The notes under the pieces are model-generated. The model ran no database searches, was not told the origin of the DNA, and saw nothing but the letters and a program-made list of their open reading frames with translations. This document shows, in pieces, positions 1 through 13,429 of a stretch of DNA of 64,000 nucleotides. The stretch covers positions 15,629,001 through 15,693,000 of the forward strand of contig OY997594.1 in NCBI GenBank assembly GCA_963921825.1, written 5' to 3'. Numbering within the stretch: the first letter of the stretch is position 1; each line of letters begins with the position of its first letter. A program made the position numbers and the translations under genes. This DNA comes from Erodium maritimum (Eukaryota; Streptophyta; Magnoliopsida; Geraniales; Geraniaceae).

Positions 1-1230
1 GCGTGAATTGGCGACAAACCGTTGAGTCCCTCCGGGACGAACGTAGAGAGTATATTCTAATCCAATCTCCGAAGTACGGCACATACTTGTGCAACTTTTC
101 GCTCGCTAAGCGGGATATTGAACAAAATCGCCTTGAAGGTTCGAACCTTGTGATCTAAACCTTCTAGCGGAGGTAGAAGAAGCTGGAGATTACTAATCTT
201 GTGGGTTATGGGCCCACCACGCTTCCGCTGCGCTACTCTGATCTCATCGTTGCTCGGTCATCTCTTGTGACCGTTCGGACCGTTTACTGGTCAAGGCCGC
301 AGCCTTTCATTGCTCGGTCATTCGCTGCCGATAGCGTTCGACGAACGTCTGATGTTTCATCAATCGGTTTTTAAAACTCGATCCTCACCATCGAAGGAGG
401 AAAAGAACTCCTCGTACCACTAGGTCTGTTGCTCCTCTTTCAAACCCAAACTGGCGTTCGTTGGTACTATCACACCTCTGGTCGGTGTGTTTAAGATACG
501 GGTGGGCTTACCAGTTTGAAACCCGATCCAACATAAAGTAATCACGAAACGACACAATCAAGTGTAATACTTACGTGTCAGCGATCAAGAAATCCAAAAT
601 GTAAATCGTAAACAGGTACTCTAAGTGATCTCCAGATCAGTAACAAGTCCCTCAGCTCGGGGCCCGGCAATCGTGTATGCTCGGCCCTGCTGAATCAGAA
701 GTCCTCCTCTCGGGGTGAAAGGATCTGCTGCCGTAATAGCATGTCTCCTATCGGCTCTCGTAGGTCGACCTGCAGGACGGTTTGCGAATACAACCCTCCA
801 TGGGCAGTTCCGGCCTGGATGTCCAAACTGGTTGCACTATGGACAAAACTGTGCCACCGGGGCAAGTCCAACTGACGCTGCTGCACTAACTCGTCGTGTC
901 TCAATGGACTGGGTTTGTGGTTGAAACAATGCGGAGGTCCTCTGGCTCTTAGCATAGCGACTCCTTGACGACTCTAGGAAGTCACTCTGCCTCGGCCTGA
1001 TCCTCAGCGTTCTGGCGATCTCCCGAAGATGCTTCTCAACGGCTAGTGCCTGATCCATTAGTACAGAGAATCCTCAATCTGAAGGTAACAACTTGATCTG
1101 CGCCAGACGGGGTGAGTCCTCTCTCGAACGCCCATGGCGGCTCTCCTCGATTTTGCCCCATCTCGACGCGAAGCGGTAAAGGAACGTGACTCTCGCCTCA
1201 TACTTAGAGGCGGTCATCCCTTCACGTTGC

Positions 1231-1854
1231 TTATTCAATAACCGCTGGTGTTGGTCCTCTTGAACAGGTCGAGGGAAAGGTACTGTTCCAGGAACAATCT
1301 AATGAACAATTAAAAGTCACCTCCAAACCTGACCTGTACATGATGCCATCAGTATCATGCTTCTCTCTCAAGCTGAACGGTCGCGAAAATATTCTCCGAT
1401 GACTATCCGAATACTCTCGAAGTAACAAATTTGCGGGTCCTCCACTCCAACCATACTACAACTACCTCGGGGTCTGAACCCCCAGGATTGATTGGCGTAC
1501 TCAACCTCCGAAATTTTTTGAGAGCCTGGCCGTGTTGCTGTGTATCTGGCATGGCCTCTCGATAGTGACGGCGTCGGTCGTAGGCACATACTCTGATGCT
1601 TGTACTGTTGTCTCCTGCTGAGCACTGAGCGCTGCTGGTACTGCGCGAACCGCCTCATCCATAGGGGTCGCCTGAGTCGACTCTGCGACTGGGAGAACGC
1701 TCGATGGTGACCCTACCGGTCTACCTCAAAACTCAAGTGCCTGTGGAAGCCGCACCCTGGTGCTTGCTGTCCCTGTCAGACTAACGGCTGGTGTCTGGCT
1801 CTGTCCCACAGCAGGGCGATTCCTGGTCCCTCTCGGACTGTAAACACGGGACAT
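1231..1854 (-). pseudogene. gag: decayed gypsy gag fragment
   Basis: On the minus strand an ATG at 1854 opens a short basic stretch (MSRVYSPRGTRNRPAVGQ). Lower down, pieces in shifting frames resemble the plant gypsy gag core: a phenylalanine/leucine start, a GGSDPE patch, a WLE motif (about 1500-1430) and a later LERKHDTDG piece near 1370. Stops and frame changes separate these pieces, so no functional capsid protein is expected. Gag would package element RNA in the cytoplasm. The assignment rests on motif order and on the position downstream of the primer site, not on a full domain. Confidence 0.5.
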
Positions 1855-3722
1855 CTCGTGTACTCATTGCATTTAAAACGTAAGTACTCATAACTCAATT
1901 TAACTCCAGTGGTTCGAATTATCAAAAAAGGGACGTTCTCCTACGTCTTAAAGGGATCCCACTTGGATCGCTAGTACGAAGTCTCGTTTAGAACAACTGG
2001 TTCGATCAAAACCCAAGGACGTTCACGCGCATCCCAAAAAGATCACATAAAGACCACCCGCACTTAGGCTCAGTAGATAGATATATATACTTTATATATA
2101 GGCAGAAAGGGCCGCAACTTAGTGCGTCTCACAACAGTAATCAACGGTGTTCAAACAAATCAATCAACTCCCACTGGAGGAACAATCTCAATCAATTCAC
2201 ACAAATCACAAGCAACAAGCATACCCCTCGATTTGGGTCTCTTCCCAACACTAGGGTCTAGAATCGCAACACGATAAATCTCACAATTTATGTCCTCAAC
2301 TCCTTTCCGTAATCTCAATTCCTTACTTTTCTCTTATAACATTCATGTCGATCTCACGTCGTTACAACCTGATTCAGGCGTCCCCGAATTTCGTTGTAAC
2401 CACTTGACATCCCTCTATCACGCTCGACTACAGTGGTGCCCCTGAGTCAGCCCGTGATAGTGCAAACACTTCAGTTTCTACCGAAAATCCGGCATGACCC
2501 GTTTGTATTTTCCTCTAACCATCCGCTTAAGCGGGACATTACAATAATAACCTGTACACAGAGTCCTACCCATAAGATACACACAAAAACTCAACCACAC
2601 AGCCTCTTGAACATCATAAATAACCCCTGCGGGTCTTAGCAATTAACTCAATATTATCCGGTCAAATTAACCCTTCAGGTTTCACTTAACAAATAACGGT
2701 CGTCCTAAGCGGCAATTCCCCCAATAATTATTTAATCAACGTGTTATAACCAACCCGAGCATCGCTCGTTCATCCGATCTAAACCCGATCTTAATCTCAA
2801 CCTCAATCTCTATCTCGACATACTTTCCAATTCAATTTCAAATTTAAGTTAAGCTTCAGCTTCAAACTCAAAGTCAATTTCAGACCCACTGTCGATTTCG
2901 ACTCAAAATTAATTTCAACTTCAATTCTTAAATAACGGTGGACTCTTAAACAAGTCGACAATTACCAATTAATTTTCACAAGACATTCAACACCTAGATT
3001 TCTCACGCTTCACAAAGTACACAACACATTCAATACACAAGGTACACACCACAATCAATACACAGAGTTCTCATACTCTTCAAATTATACACACAGTCAA
3101 AGAGGGTGCAACAATACTCGGGTTCCATTCTCTTCTCCAACGTTATCCCCATTGGATCATCTTTTCAACCTTGATTCCTTAAACGATTCTCAACCTCATA
3201 ACCGAGTCAATACTCAAACAATGTCAAAAACTCAACAGTCCAATCCTTCCATAAGTTCACCCTTCAGTCATTCATCACTCCGACAGTAACACTCCAACGA
3301 ATCCGATCTCTAACCTCATCAATACCTCAATCAAATGACTCTTCCACTTTAACAAACATGACCCGACCAACACGGTAGTAACACACTTAATAGATAATTT
3401 ACTCAATAACATACAGTACAGTTCCATCATTGCTCGTTAACCTAATACCGATCTCAACCATTCGGTTTCCCCGATCACTGTATATTACAGCCCATAGGGT
3501 AAGGATACCACTCAAGCGATGTAACCATTGTAAACAAAGGTTTAAGTTTAAACGACTATTGGAAACAGTAAGACTCGAGTCGTTCTCACTCTATGCATCA
3601 AAGTCTTTAACTTGCATCACTGAGTACACGACTGAGACCTCCTAACTCTACCCACCCAACTGACGTTGGTCCGAGGTTTTGAAAACAAGTTCGAAAATTA
3701 CAACCTGTTTCAAATGAAACCA

Positions 3723-3735
3723 GGCTCAGATACCA
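3723..3735 (-). other. primer binding site (tRNA-Met type)
   Basis: The minus strand reads TGGTATCTGAGCC three bases inside the LTR edge. It matches the common plant primer site TGGTATCAGAGC with one change. It fixes the element's orientation as minus and marks 3739-6724 as its 5' LTR. Confidence 0.8.
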
Positions 3736-3738
3736 AAT

Positions 3739-6724
3739 TGTCACACCCCAAATCCGATTTTGACCGGACTCGAGACGTGACCTGAGTTGAAATAAATAGA
3801 AATCATAAACGATAGATAAAAGTTCCAAAATCTCATACAAACTCCGTCAAAATCGACACATAAGTAAAGAGTTCAAAAACATCGTGAGTCACAGCTCAAC
3901 ATAGATGGTCAAATAAAGGATGTTCAATACATGAGACCAACATAACTCTAGTAAAAACCCAAAGAAGTCCAAAAGCTCCCGAGCCTCGACTTCCCTAGAC
4001 ATCCAGTACTCCTGTAAAACAGTTAGAAACCAAAGGGGATGAGCTTACGCTCAGTAGGAAAAACCTTAATAACTCACCCTTAAGTCAAGATAAACTGTTT
4101 ACAAATGTAACTCGAACAACAAGGCAATACGATAAATAAGGAATTAACAAAGAAACAGAAATAACTTAAATAACAAAAAGGTAATCAAGTAACCATAACA
4201 GAAGGGAAAATTTGTAGTAAATAATGTAAAGAACCAATAAAAGTAAACTGGGAAAAAAATATCAGTATCTTGCCAACCATTTGCTTTCTCAAGCCTCCGA
4301 TCCGTGGATAGCTTCTGGGATCACCTCGGTTCCCATAATCCGATCCACCAGATTATCCACACCACATCGGATTTTCCCTCGGTCTAGAGGAGGTACATGC
4401 ACGGGGCACCGAAGCCAATTCGGAAATGCCACCTAAGGACCATATATCATAGGGGGACCAAGTAGTGCTCTACTGGAACGCAGTTCCTTGGGGGTGAAAC
4501 CATAAGTAATCCTTTCCCCGCAGGGTAAACTGTCCAATTTCCCGCAGGCCCAATAACCAATGCCCCGCAGGGTCCAATAACCCAATGCCCGCAGGCCCAA
4601 TAACCAATGAATATCCCGCAGGATCTGCCAATAATCAATTCTCGTAATATCCAGTAACCAATGCCCTCAGGCTCTAATATTCAGTCAATATCTCACTGTA
4701 TCTGTCCAACTCCAACCACCACAACGGTACCGGATTACCCCCCCTGTAGTACCAAACCAAGCAAACAAACAGACAAACCAATAAACGAGCATACATTCAA
4801 GAATAAGAATAAAGGAACAAGCATTTCATTCATCCATCAAGCAACACACATCGGAACACACTTTCATCACAACCAAGACAATCAACACCCTTTCATACTT
4901 ACCGTGCACTTACCTGTCGCCAACCATCGGTACATCGATCACCTGATTGTACCCCCTTGGCACAACCAGTCATACTCGATCATCCGTTCAACCAACAATT
5001 ATATCAACATAAACACTCAATCAACCAAGTATTCATTCAACCACACAAACATCATGTGAACGAATAATTAGTCATTCAATAAGAGAAGCTAATCTAGTTT
5101 CATTAGACTCTTAAGGTAACCTAATAACTATCAATCAAGCATGTGGACCTAGCACACAACTAATCCGAGAGCTCTTCACAGCCTCTCTACCAGTAAATCA
5201 AATTCTCAAGTATTGAAAGCACACTTCACTAATTGTCATCGTCCTAAACACGCATACTAGACTCATTCATTTATTAGTAATTGAAATACGATTATTCTTG
5301 TTATTCGCATCCTATGGGCAATTCTAGGACCTTTCCGATTTTATTATCCTAATCATGCATTCTAAGCGTTAATTAAGTAATTAAGACTTTCCCTACCTTG
5401 AGGTCTTCCTCTCAACACTCTGATGTTACATACGAAAGTCACCACACCGTTCTTCACACGGGTACCGGCAAGGTCTACGTTCTTCAAGGTCTTCGTTCTT
5501 CAAGTTTTGGTCTAAGGTCTAGTGGTCTTTGAACACAAAACAAGCTTTAATTAGACTCTTCCTAATCAGCAACAAAGACCCCCAAAACCCTTCCAAAAGT
5601 TTAGCTTAAACTCAAGATCAAAACGATGGAGAAACCCTCAAAAACCCCTATGAACTGGTCGGTCACGGGCACGGTCACGGATCTGTGGCCCGCGCCGTCA
5701 CGGATCTCCTCACGGAGCCGTGCCAGACGTCGTCACGGCCTCCCTCACGGAGCCGTGACGTCTCCCGTCACGGTTCCTCTCACGGATCTCTGACGGTTCA
5801 GCATTGTTCCGCCTTCTTCTTCTTCCAAACGCGATTTTCACGAAAAACACTTCAAAAACTCCATTTTCAGACCTCCAAAACCCCCATAAACAGTCCAATA
5901 ACTTCATTTCTCCTCTACCCATGGTAGGAATCATCCAACAACAAATACCCAAAGGATTTTCTCAATCAAAAGTCATCAAAACTCAAGGTTTCCAACAATA
6001 AGACATCCAACTCTTCTCTACAACATCATCCAACACTAGATGAACCAAAATCCAACAAGTTGTAGTCCAAATTAAGAAAACCCATGAGCTAGAAGTGATG
6101 GAAATGAAGAGTTGAGGATGTACAAACCTCTAGGAGAATGAGTTGATGAAGATGAAGGGATTTTGGAGAGGATTTGGGTGAAGAGTGATGAAAAAGGTGT
6201 CTCTTTTCTCTTTATTTCTCTTCAAGACACCATGGAAGCTCCAAGCTCTCCTTCTTCTCTCAATTTTCGGCCACCACTAGAGAAATGAGCTGAAATTGTG
6301 TCATCTAATGCCTTAAAAGGACCTTGAGGTGAAAAAGACCAAAAAACCCTTAGTTCTTATCCCCTTTTGGGACAACTAGTGAGGGTAGAGATGGCATTTT
6401 AGCTTCTTTTCCTTTCGCCCAAGCAATTAGTGACACTTGGCATAGTGGGGACCACTCTCTTCCAATTAAAATCCAGCAGTCCAAATTTAAGTGAAATAAC
6501 TCGATAAAAAGTTCAGCTTTGACCAAATTTGACTTTCTTCGATATTATACTTAAATTAATGGAAACGGCCCAATTAAACCAATCGTGATGACGGATAAGC
6601 TTTTTGGGCCCCGGAAAAGCCCCGAGTGACCTTCTTGAGTCCTCAGTTGACTTTTCCGGCTAAAAGTCAACCTTGTCTTATAAGTCACTGTTTGAACCGG
6701 GATCGACCGGGAGCGGTTCTTACA
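3739..6724 (-). repeat. 5' LTR of gypsy element (2,986 bp)
   Basis: On the plus strand the LTR runs from TGTCACACCCC at 3739 to GGTTCTTACA at 6724. These are the same ends (reversed) as the solo LTRs at 32498 and 36492. Shared internal marks include the GAGC-TTAC-GCTCA box near 4035 and a short tandem array with a CCCGCAGGG core at 4500-4680. The adjoining primer site makes this a 5' LTR on the minus strand. The five bases after it (AACAC, 6725-6729) should be one half of the target duplication; the other half lies outside the window. Reading frames inside it are chance. Confidence 0.85.
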
Positions 6725-7251
6725 AACACCGTGTTATGATCAATTTTTAATTAATTTCCAAGTTTCGAAAATTAGTACTCGGTTTAACAAAACCGGTTTC
6801 AAAAACGACTTTTCCGAACGTTTAATTTTGAGGTTCATCATGACGGTTCAAAACTCGTCACAATTCCCCAAACTGTTTAGCCCTTGCGTTCCGACTATCC
6901 AATATTCACTACTCGGCCTAGCTCCGTCCAACGGAGCCCTGTCAGGTCACGAGATCGGGTCCCCGAGAGTCCCGCTCTCGTGACCCTAAAAATTAAACTT
7001 TGTCCAAAAAAAATCAAATTTGATTTTAGTTTTTAAAACTCCAATTTCATGCTTTAAACTTCCATGCAAGAATGTAAATCCTGTTATCAATTAACGATAC
7101 ATTCACACATGTTAAAACACAAAATTAAAAGCCTAACACACATTTTTAAGCACTTTAAAGTAAAAAACAGCAAGCACTTTAAAATTTCCAGCACCCAAAA
7201 CTGAAATTTCAGCTCATGTTTTTCTCGTTGGTAGCCATGCTCTGATACCAC
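6725..7251 (-). mobile_element. Ty1/copia leader region with primer site
   Basis: On the minus strand the sequence following the copia LTR begins with TGGTATCAGAGC (plus-strand positions 7239-7250), the standard plant copia primer site, and then an ATG-GCT-ACC-AAC-GAG start that ends at once in a stop. The rest, down to 6725, is leader-like with no long frame. The gypsy element (LTR at 3739-6724) appears to have inserted here, cutting this copia element. The remaining copia pol would lie beyond the left edge, if it survives. Confidence 0.65.
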
Positions 7252-8821
7252 TATTGGAACTCAATGTCGTGGACATGTTTAAACAAGAATTGCAGCGAAA
7301 ATTAACCACGAATCGAAGAAGGAACTACCAAATATGAATAACAAAACTGAAATTTCAGCAAGGTTTCAAGAACATCACCTTTGTGTTTCGGTTGAGAAAT
7401 AATAAGAAAAACACCAATGATGCACGACTTGAGCCCCTTGAATGCCTACGTATCCGAAATGGAATCAAAGCCAACATAGTTATTGAGTTTGATCACTCAA
7501 GAACATGCACAACCATGCTTGAAGATGGGAGGGAGGTTCGGCCTAACTAGAGAGAGAATGAAGACTTGTGTAATTTTTTGTCTACTCTTTGCATGTTATG
7601 ATTTACCAACACCTCTTGCATGTTAAGTTAAGTGGGTTGAGTCAATTCACTTAACTTAACCATGAGCCAAGTGTCCTTGCTAATGTGCAAGGTGGAGCTA
7701 ATATAAAATACAAGTATATTAGCTAAGTGGAAAATGGGTCCTACCCATCAAGGTCGACAAGACTACTAAGTCAATTAATGAATTTTGGTTCTCGTTGGGC
7801 TTTAGCCTATGTGGACCGGCCATGGGCCTCTCGAAGAGATCCCGTGCCGAGCCCATCATGCTTGCCCGTCCACTTTGGCAATTCCCGACACGTCTCCCTC
7901 CATCTCTAGTTCGTTGTGTTCTCATCGAGTATCAAATCATTGGTGTGACCCTTAGGTTTATGCACGTCGGTAAGATCAACGTAAAATCCCATTTTACTTG
8001 ATCTTACCTAAATGGTAACTGACGAGACTCAGTATTGCCTGACGCTGCATAGCGAGTCGACTGTGTCGATTCTAACCTTTCTGTCGTCCTTGTCATTATC
8101 CCTTTATCTCCGATATTCTAATTGAGATAAGACACAAAGCCGTCATCCTTATTATTCTCAATCAATGTTCCTCGACATATGAGATTGACCGAATGTAAGA
8201 TACCCCGTATCTAGTGCATGGCCATGCCATTCCTTCAATTAAACTCGATCGAGTGGCCTCGAACGGATAACATGCTCATATCTTAATATGAGGGATAAAT
8301 CCCTTCGTCGTCTCTCGTATCACTCATGCAGTCTGTCCCCAAGTCAATCCTGGTCGTTATGGAAGTCCAGTCACGGTACACCGTTAGGCTCAGGTCAAAT
8401 CTTGGTTGTCTACTGCATAGTAATCACATAGACTCTTCGGTCTAAGGATACCTAACAAGCTACGACTCTAATTATGTTCATGACTGGATCTATGGAATAT
8501 AATCAGGTCGGGTCGTCCAATATCAGGTGCCACCTGATATCCATGATCAAACTCTTGAAACCTTTCCAATGACTAATAGAACTAAGGCATCAAGAGTCAT
8601 CTTTCATACTAGTTACTTCCGATGAAGATCTTTGACTAGGGACCCCTTCGATTGTGATCGATCCCGATCTATGGTTCCATTTCTTTTGTGGACATAGATC
8701 AGATCACACATCGATATATTACTTCAACACATAAATAATATAAAACCGCTTCGATATTATTGCAAACGATGATAATTACATTTGGACGTTTACGATTGGA
8801 CTACGGACACTAAGACTAACA
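7252..8821 (-). repeat. Ty1/copia 5' LTR (about 1.57 kb)
   Basis: The right end reads CTAACA on the plus strand (TGTTAG as the minus-strand start). The left end is TATTGGAAC, one change from the usual TGTTGGAAC, and sits one base from a perfect Met-type primer site. It contains the CTACGTATCC phrase near 7446 that is frequent in plant copia LTRs. The other copy is not in the window, so the right boundary rests on the terminal motif alone. Confidence 0.65.
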
Positions 8822-9478
8822 TGAATTCCTGCTAATTCCATTCAATTGACTTGAAAATAGAATGAATCGACTTATTCCCGGTGTGGATGCTTGGTGATCA
8901 ACTATCCCATGCAGCGCAAAGTGGTTCTGATAAGATGAGAAACTATGTCTTGTTGTTGCTCGTTTCTCTACATCTGTTCACCCATTCAAGCTTCTCTTCA
9001 CACCCATTAGTATAAGAAGTTGTACCTGCAATATTGACTTTTGTTTTGCCATGACACTGACAGGCACTATCTCAGACAATCATGTTGGAACAAGGGCATG
9101 ACCTTTCACATGTTTCTCTAGCACCAGGCCGAGATGATTACGGCAAAACATCGTAATATCAGCTGATTGTCTTGTCCTTGTTATCAAGTTTCTATATATA
9201 TGCATGGTCTCAAGCTCCTCGGACCCACCTCAGTTATATATACACTTGTCAAATACTGGTAATTAAGCTCAGTAGAGTAGGTAGTAGGTACCTTTCTTCA
9301 TCTCATTCTTTGACTTGTACCAAAAAACAACGTTAGAAAGTCAACGGATACGTCTATGAAGCCGTTAATTAGGCCCACCAACCCAAGTTCATGCCTCTAA
9401 TCTCGCTTCACTCTAGCTTATATAAAGACAGACATTGATGTTTTTATAGTTAGTTATAGTTATTTACAGTTGACAAGT
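8822..9478. other. intergenic and promoter region upstream of the PFKWE gene
   Basis: No coding signal is visible. A TATA box (TATAAAG, 9421-9427) lies about 55 bases before the ATG at 9479, so the last few hundred bases probably hold the promoter. The copia LTR ends about 650 bases upstream of the gene. Confidence 0.5.
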
Positions 9479-10006
9479 ATGGGCATGGGTGATGAATCCG
9501 AGTCCGAGTCCGAGTCCGAGGAGTGTTATTTCCAGAGACCCGGAGCTATTCCCTTCAAGTGGGAGATCAGGCCTGGTGTCCCCAACCCTCACTTTCTACA
9601 GCCACACCCACAAACTGAACCAAAACCAAAGCCGAAGCTGAAGCAACCACCATCAATATTTCTGTCGCCTCCGGAGCTCACGCCACCACCATCAGGGTCC
9701 ATATTCCTCCGGGCCGGCTCCTTCCGGTCAGCCCCGCGGACTCGCTCTGAGCGGTGGCGCTTTGACCGGACCGCTGTTCTGCCCGGTGGTGCTTCACTCA
9801 AGAGGATGAGCCCGAAGGTCCAGCCTCACTACAGCAAGGACCTGGAGACGCTTGCACGGTGGTCCATGTCGAGGAGGAGGTCCTTGTCGCCGCCGTTGTT
9901 CAGTGACTCGTCGTCCTCTTTGTCGCCGTCGTCGTCGTATTGGTCCCACCAGTCATCGCCACGGCCCGTGAGTGACGCTGAGTGGGCTGCTTTCGGACTT
10001 TTTTGA
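9479..10006 (+). CDS. Pro/Ser-rich protein with PFKWE-x-RPGVP motif (DUF688-like)
   Basis: This is an intact single-exon frame of 175 residues. I start it at ATG 9479; the frame extends three codons upstream only through a TTG. After an acidic SESESESEE run comes the signature IPFKWEIRPGVPNP at about residues 24-37. A proline/lysine-rich stretch and a phrase with SIFLRAGS, RSAPRTRSERW and a serine-rich tail follow. Plant proteins with this PFKWE..PGVP core are usually annotated as DUF688 or hydroxyproline-rich family members of unknown function. No signal peptide, membrane segment or enzyme motif is visible, so the product is probably soluble and disordered. A TATA box lies at 9421. The family call is from the motif; the function is unknown. 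Confidence 0.75.
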   Translation: MGMGDESESESESEECYFQRPGAIPFKWEIRPGVPNPHFLQPHPQTEPKPKPKLKQPPSIFLSPPELTPPPSGSIFLRAGSFRSAPRTRSERWRFDRTAVLPGGASLKRMSPKVQPHYSKDLETLARWSMSRRRSLSPPLFSDSSSSLSPSSSYWSHQSSPRPVSDAEWAAFGLF

Positions 10007-10480
10007 CCACCTACTTATGCATTAATGCATGGTGTGGTGATGATATGAACTACTTTTCGCATTTTATGAGCATCTTTTCACTATTGTTTGCCGCTACCAT
10101 TTAAGTATGAGTAGTAACATTAGGAAGTGGGCACTTTTGTGGCCGATATTGGTCCCGAGTCTAAACAAGAGACCAACATATATAGCAGTATCTTTATCTG
10201 AATTTAATTAATGCATCTTTTGATCTTTTTAGAGAACAATCCTTCTTTTATTCAGTGATTTATATAGCAATCGAGTCAAAACAAATGAGCAAAAAATGAA
10301 CACGATAAGATGCTCTATATATATACAACTGTACATGAGTTTGAATCTCTGATAAATTGTTCAAGCTTGACAATTAAATGTTACGTTTTTCTATTAAAAA
10401 AGAGACGGATTTTTCAAAAGGATAGCGTCTACGGGTCAAAAGAACAGGGCACGATTATAATGGAGCTCCCAGTACTGGAG
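10007..10480. other. 3' flank of the PFKWE gene, no gene seen
   Basis: A/T-rich sequence without a supported frame. It includes the likely 3' untranslated region of the upstream gene and a stretch rich in short TATATA runs at 10315-10325. Confidence 0.4.
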
Positions 10481-11908
10481 CTAAAAGGCAGAGCCTTGAA
10501 AACAAATGAAGCTCCAGTCGACCGCCGCCCCCCTTGCTCTCTCGCCGGCTCCGGTCACAAGCTTCGGCTTCGATCGTTGCCGGCGAGACCCCCTTGTTCT
10601 ACCCCCGTCTGTGCTATCTCCGTTTTCTCTTCTCCTCTTCTCCAACCGAAGTCCTGCTCCGCCCTCCGTCTCCAGTCCGCCTCTCTCAGATCTGACTCGC
10701 CCGGCGACCTCCGCTGCTCCCAGCCATAGGCCCCTCGTCTCCGAACATGGCCTCCTCTCTTTCTCGACTTTGGCTCCCAGGCCCACGGCGCCGTCCTCGA
10801 CTTCCACTCTTGCCTTGGCCTCAAGGTCAGATCTGACTCTTATCGTCAGATCTGGACCTCCCCATCCTCTGGCCAACCTCTCTCTTCGACTCCGACTTGG
10901 CCATGGTCTCCGGCCTGGTCTCCGACACCGTCTCCGCCTTGACAGATCCGGACCGTGCTTCAGATCCATTACTGCCGGACTTATCATCCACGACTTTTGC
11001 AGATCCGGAGCTCTCTGCTGGGAGTGATTCCGGGACAACAACTCTTTCAAGACCCACGATCGAGTCTTCGGTCACTTACAGCTCCTGAAGATTATGGTGG
11101 GAGCGCCTTTGGAGATGGGTTGATGGGCTCTTCAGGTTCGAGTTTGCAGTCCCCCCTCCCCTTGCCTCTGGGAAGAGTAAGAAGGGTCTCAACCTCTCTG
11201 GTTTTTTCCTCCTTGGCTCTTACCTCCCTCTCTCCCCTTATCTGCATTAAACTTTTTCTCTTCCTGCCATCTAGTCTTCGGTTGTCGTCCTCTTTTTGAG
11301 AACGAGTCCTCACAGTTGGTGTTGGCCCTGTGGGGATTTTGGCCTTTGGCTAATCTGAAGAAATTTTTGGTAGTGATTTGGTTCAGTTTGTGTGATTTGG
11401 GATGAGTTCGGTTTGGTTTTATCCTGGCCCCCTTTCTGGGTTGCAACTAATGTTGATTGGTTGCTAGGTTCCATTCTTGGTTCCTTTGGCCGATGTTTGT
11501 GGTTGGGGTACTGTGTCTCTGTTTTCCCTTTGTTGTGAAACTTGTCAGGTTCTTTTCCTTGGCTGAGAGCCAGTACATGAGATCGTTCTCTCCCTCTGGG
11601 ACACTAGGACTCAGTTGAAGTCATGGCCAAGTCCTTCCTCCTCTTACAAGCTCCTCACTTGCAGCTTCTCCCTTGTGGATCAACAACAACTCTCGGCTAA
11701 CTTCATTTGGACACCAACAAATTGGCTCATGCATGATCTTCTTCAACACTGATTTAATTCTCTATTCTCTTGTACTGTTCTTTGCCTTTGATTCGGGTTT
11801 TGACTGTTGTTTCTCGCAATTTGTAGTGAGATTGTGTCTTTTTTGTAACCTTTTCCACCTCGGAATTGAGATTTTTTTATATATTTGCATTCGCCGATCA
11901 AAAAAAAA
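10481..11908 (+). mobile_element. non-autonomous retroposon with LINE-type 3' tail
   Basis: A GC-rich 5' part (about 10500-11300) passes into a T-rich 3' part that ends in GCCGATC followed by a run of nine A at 11900-11908. The last 70 bases resemble the 3' end of the LINE at 16826-22993 (TTTTTTGTAACC, a CCTC-GAA patch, a TGCA-TCG patch, then GATAAA or GATCAAA plus the A tail). Overlapping frames on both strands of the GC-rich part (up to 189 codons) are compositional and share no domain. I could not find a clear target duplication, so the 5' boundary is approximate. Confidence 0.55.
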
Positions 11909-13429
11909 TGACGACATGTTCTAAAAACAAACCAAGGAGAAGCAACATCAACCGTCATCCTCGATCCATTTTTTACCTTTCGAGGTCAAGTTGGGATCGT
12001 CAAAGACTTTCTCCTTTACGTCCGAGATAGCTTTTTGATCCTCAAGTGGCGCATGTTTCCACACATCCGTACTCGATGGTGCGACTTTGGCAGCACGTTC
12101 TCGACTCAAAGAACGAGATGTTTGCCTGAAAGAGTAAACAATAGTAGGACCGGATGAATAAGGAGCTGATAATTCTTAGTAAGCCGAACCATATGTGACG
12201 ATCTTTTAAGAAGGGCATCCTTCCATGGACTGCCCTGATCCCTTGCAGGCAGGATCGAGTCCTTCGAAACAACAAAAACCTCAGCTCCCACAAGTTGAGG
12301 AAAACACTCCTCCACTACAAAAACATCTTGAGTGCCAGAGATAGATAAAATGGTGTCGTAAGTCTCTGCATCCACATATCGTGGTTCAACAGCTCCAACC
12401 AGCTCATCTACAATAGCCAAAACCGAAACTGATTAAGAAGAACGACATGGATTGTTCGAGCATCAAAGGAACAAGGTCAAAAGCATTTTCCCCACTTTCT
12501 TGCTGAAACTCCAATCACCCAAGCTATCTTTCTTAGCAATATCAACAATAAAGCTTCCCGAATTACCTCCTCTATCAACCGAGTTTTAGCTTGTCACGCC
12601 CCAATTTCAGTAAACCGAACTCGGGACGCGAACGTTTTAAAAACCATAAAACAATGAAACCTGTTTTGGATAAACACTTTAAAATCTCCATTTAATTAAT
12701 CAAAATAATATTTACAATTTAAAACACGTCCCAACAAGTGGACAAAAGTAGGTATCCGTCACTAGACTCAAAAACAACCCGGACTCCGCTCCTAGCTCCA
12801 CAAGCTTCGAGAGCTCACCTAGTCTGTCCCGTGATCAGTACCTGTAGGAAAAGCAGCTAGGGGTGAGCGTTCACTCACCACCACCGATAACAGACTGACT
12901 ACGGCATAATTAGCAGACAATGCCGTTAACACCAACAACAAACTCAACTCCGGGGATCACTGTCCCCAACTCAAGTACTCTGACTGACAAACACCCACGG
13001 TGACCTTCCTCGAACGACTCAACACTCAAACCTGTAAGTAGACCGACACAACGATTACGACCTCTTCCAAGGACTCAAAAGAAACTACGCAACACCAAAC
13101 AAGATCACAAAGGATCGCACACCAACCAAGATCACAAAGGATCGCAAACCAGCTGCTCAGTAACCAATTCTGTTTCTCTCGCCCTTTCCGATCTCAGTCG
13201 GGCCAGGCGGTCGACCTGTCTCAGTAACCTCTCTGTCCTTCGCTCTTTCCAACACAAAGTCGGTCCAGGCAGTTGACCTGTCTTACAACTTCTCTGTCCC
13301 TCGCTCTTTCCAACACAAAGTCGGTCCAGGCAGTCGACCTGTCTTACAACTTCTCTCACTCAGGTAACCACAATCACAATCACAAGCAAGTTCCACAAAC
13401 AGCAACAACACAGGTTCAGCACTCCACAA

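Larger units (their letters stand above)
1..3738 (-). mobile_element. Ty3/gypsy retrotransposon internal region (5' part), truncated by window edge
   Basis: This is the internal region of an LTR retrotransposon read on the minus strand. It starts next to the LTR at 3739-6724 with a tRNA-Met-type primer site and runs off the left edge of the window. From 3720 down to about 1860 it is an A/T-rich leader with no convincing reading frame. From 1854 downward it has gag-like coding traces broken by frameshifts. The long (3 kb) LTR, the TGTAAGAACC...GTGACA ends and the Met-type primer site fit the Del/Tekay type of plant gypsy elements, but no pol domain is inside the window, so the clade is an inference. 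Confidence 0.75.

Noticed and set aside
125..165. GGTTCGAACC as a tRNA T-arm
   Set aside because: No acceptor, D or anticodon arms can be formed around it.
10481..11300. Overlapping ORFs of 82-189 codons as a gene
   Set aside because: They overlap on both strands in a GC-rich retroposon body, have low-complexity Ser/Arg/Leu composition and no domain.
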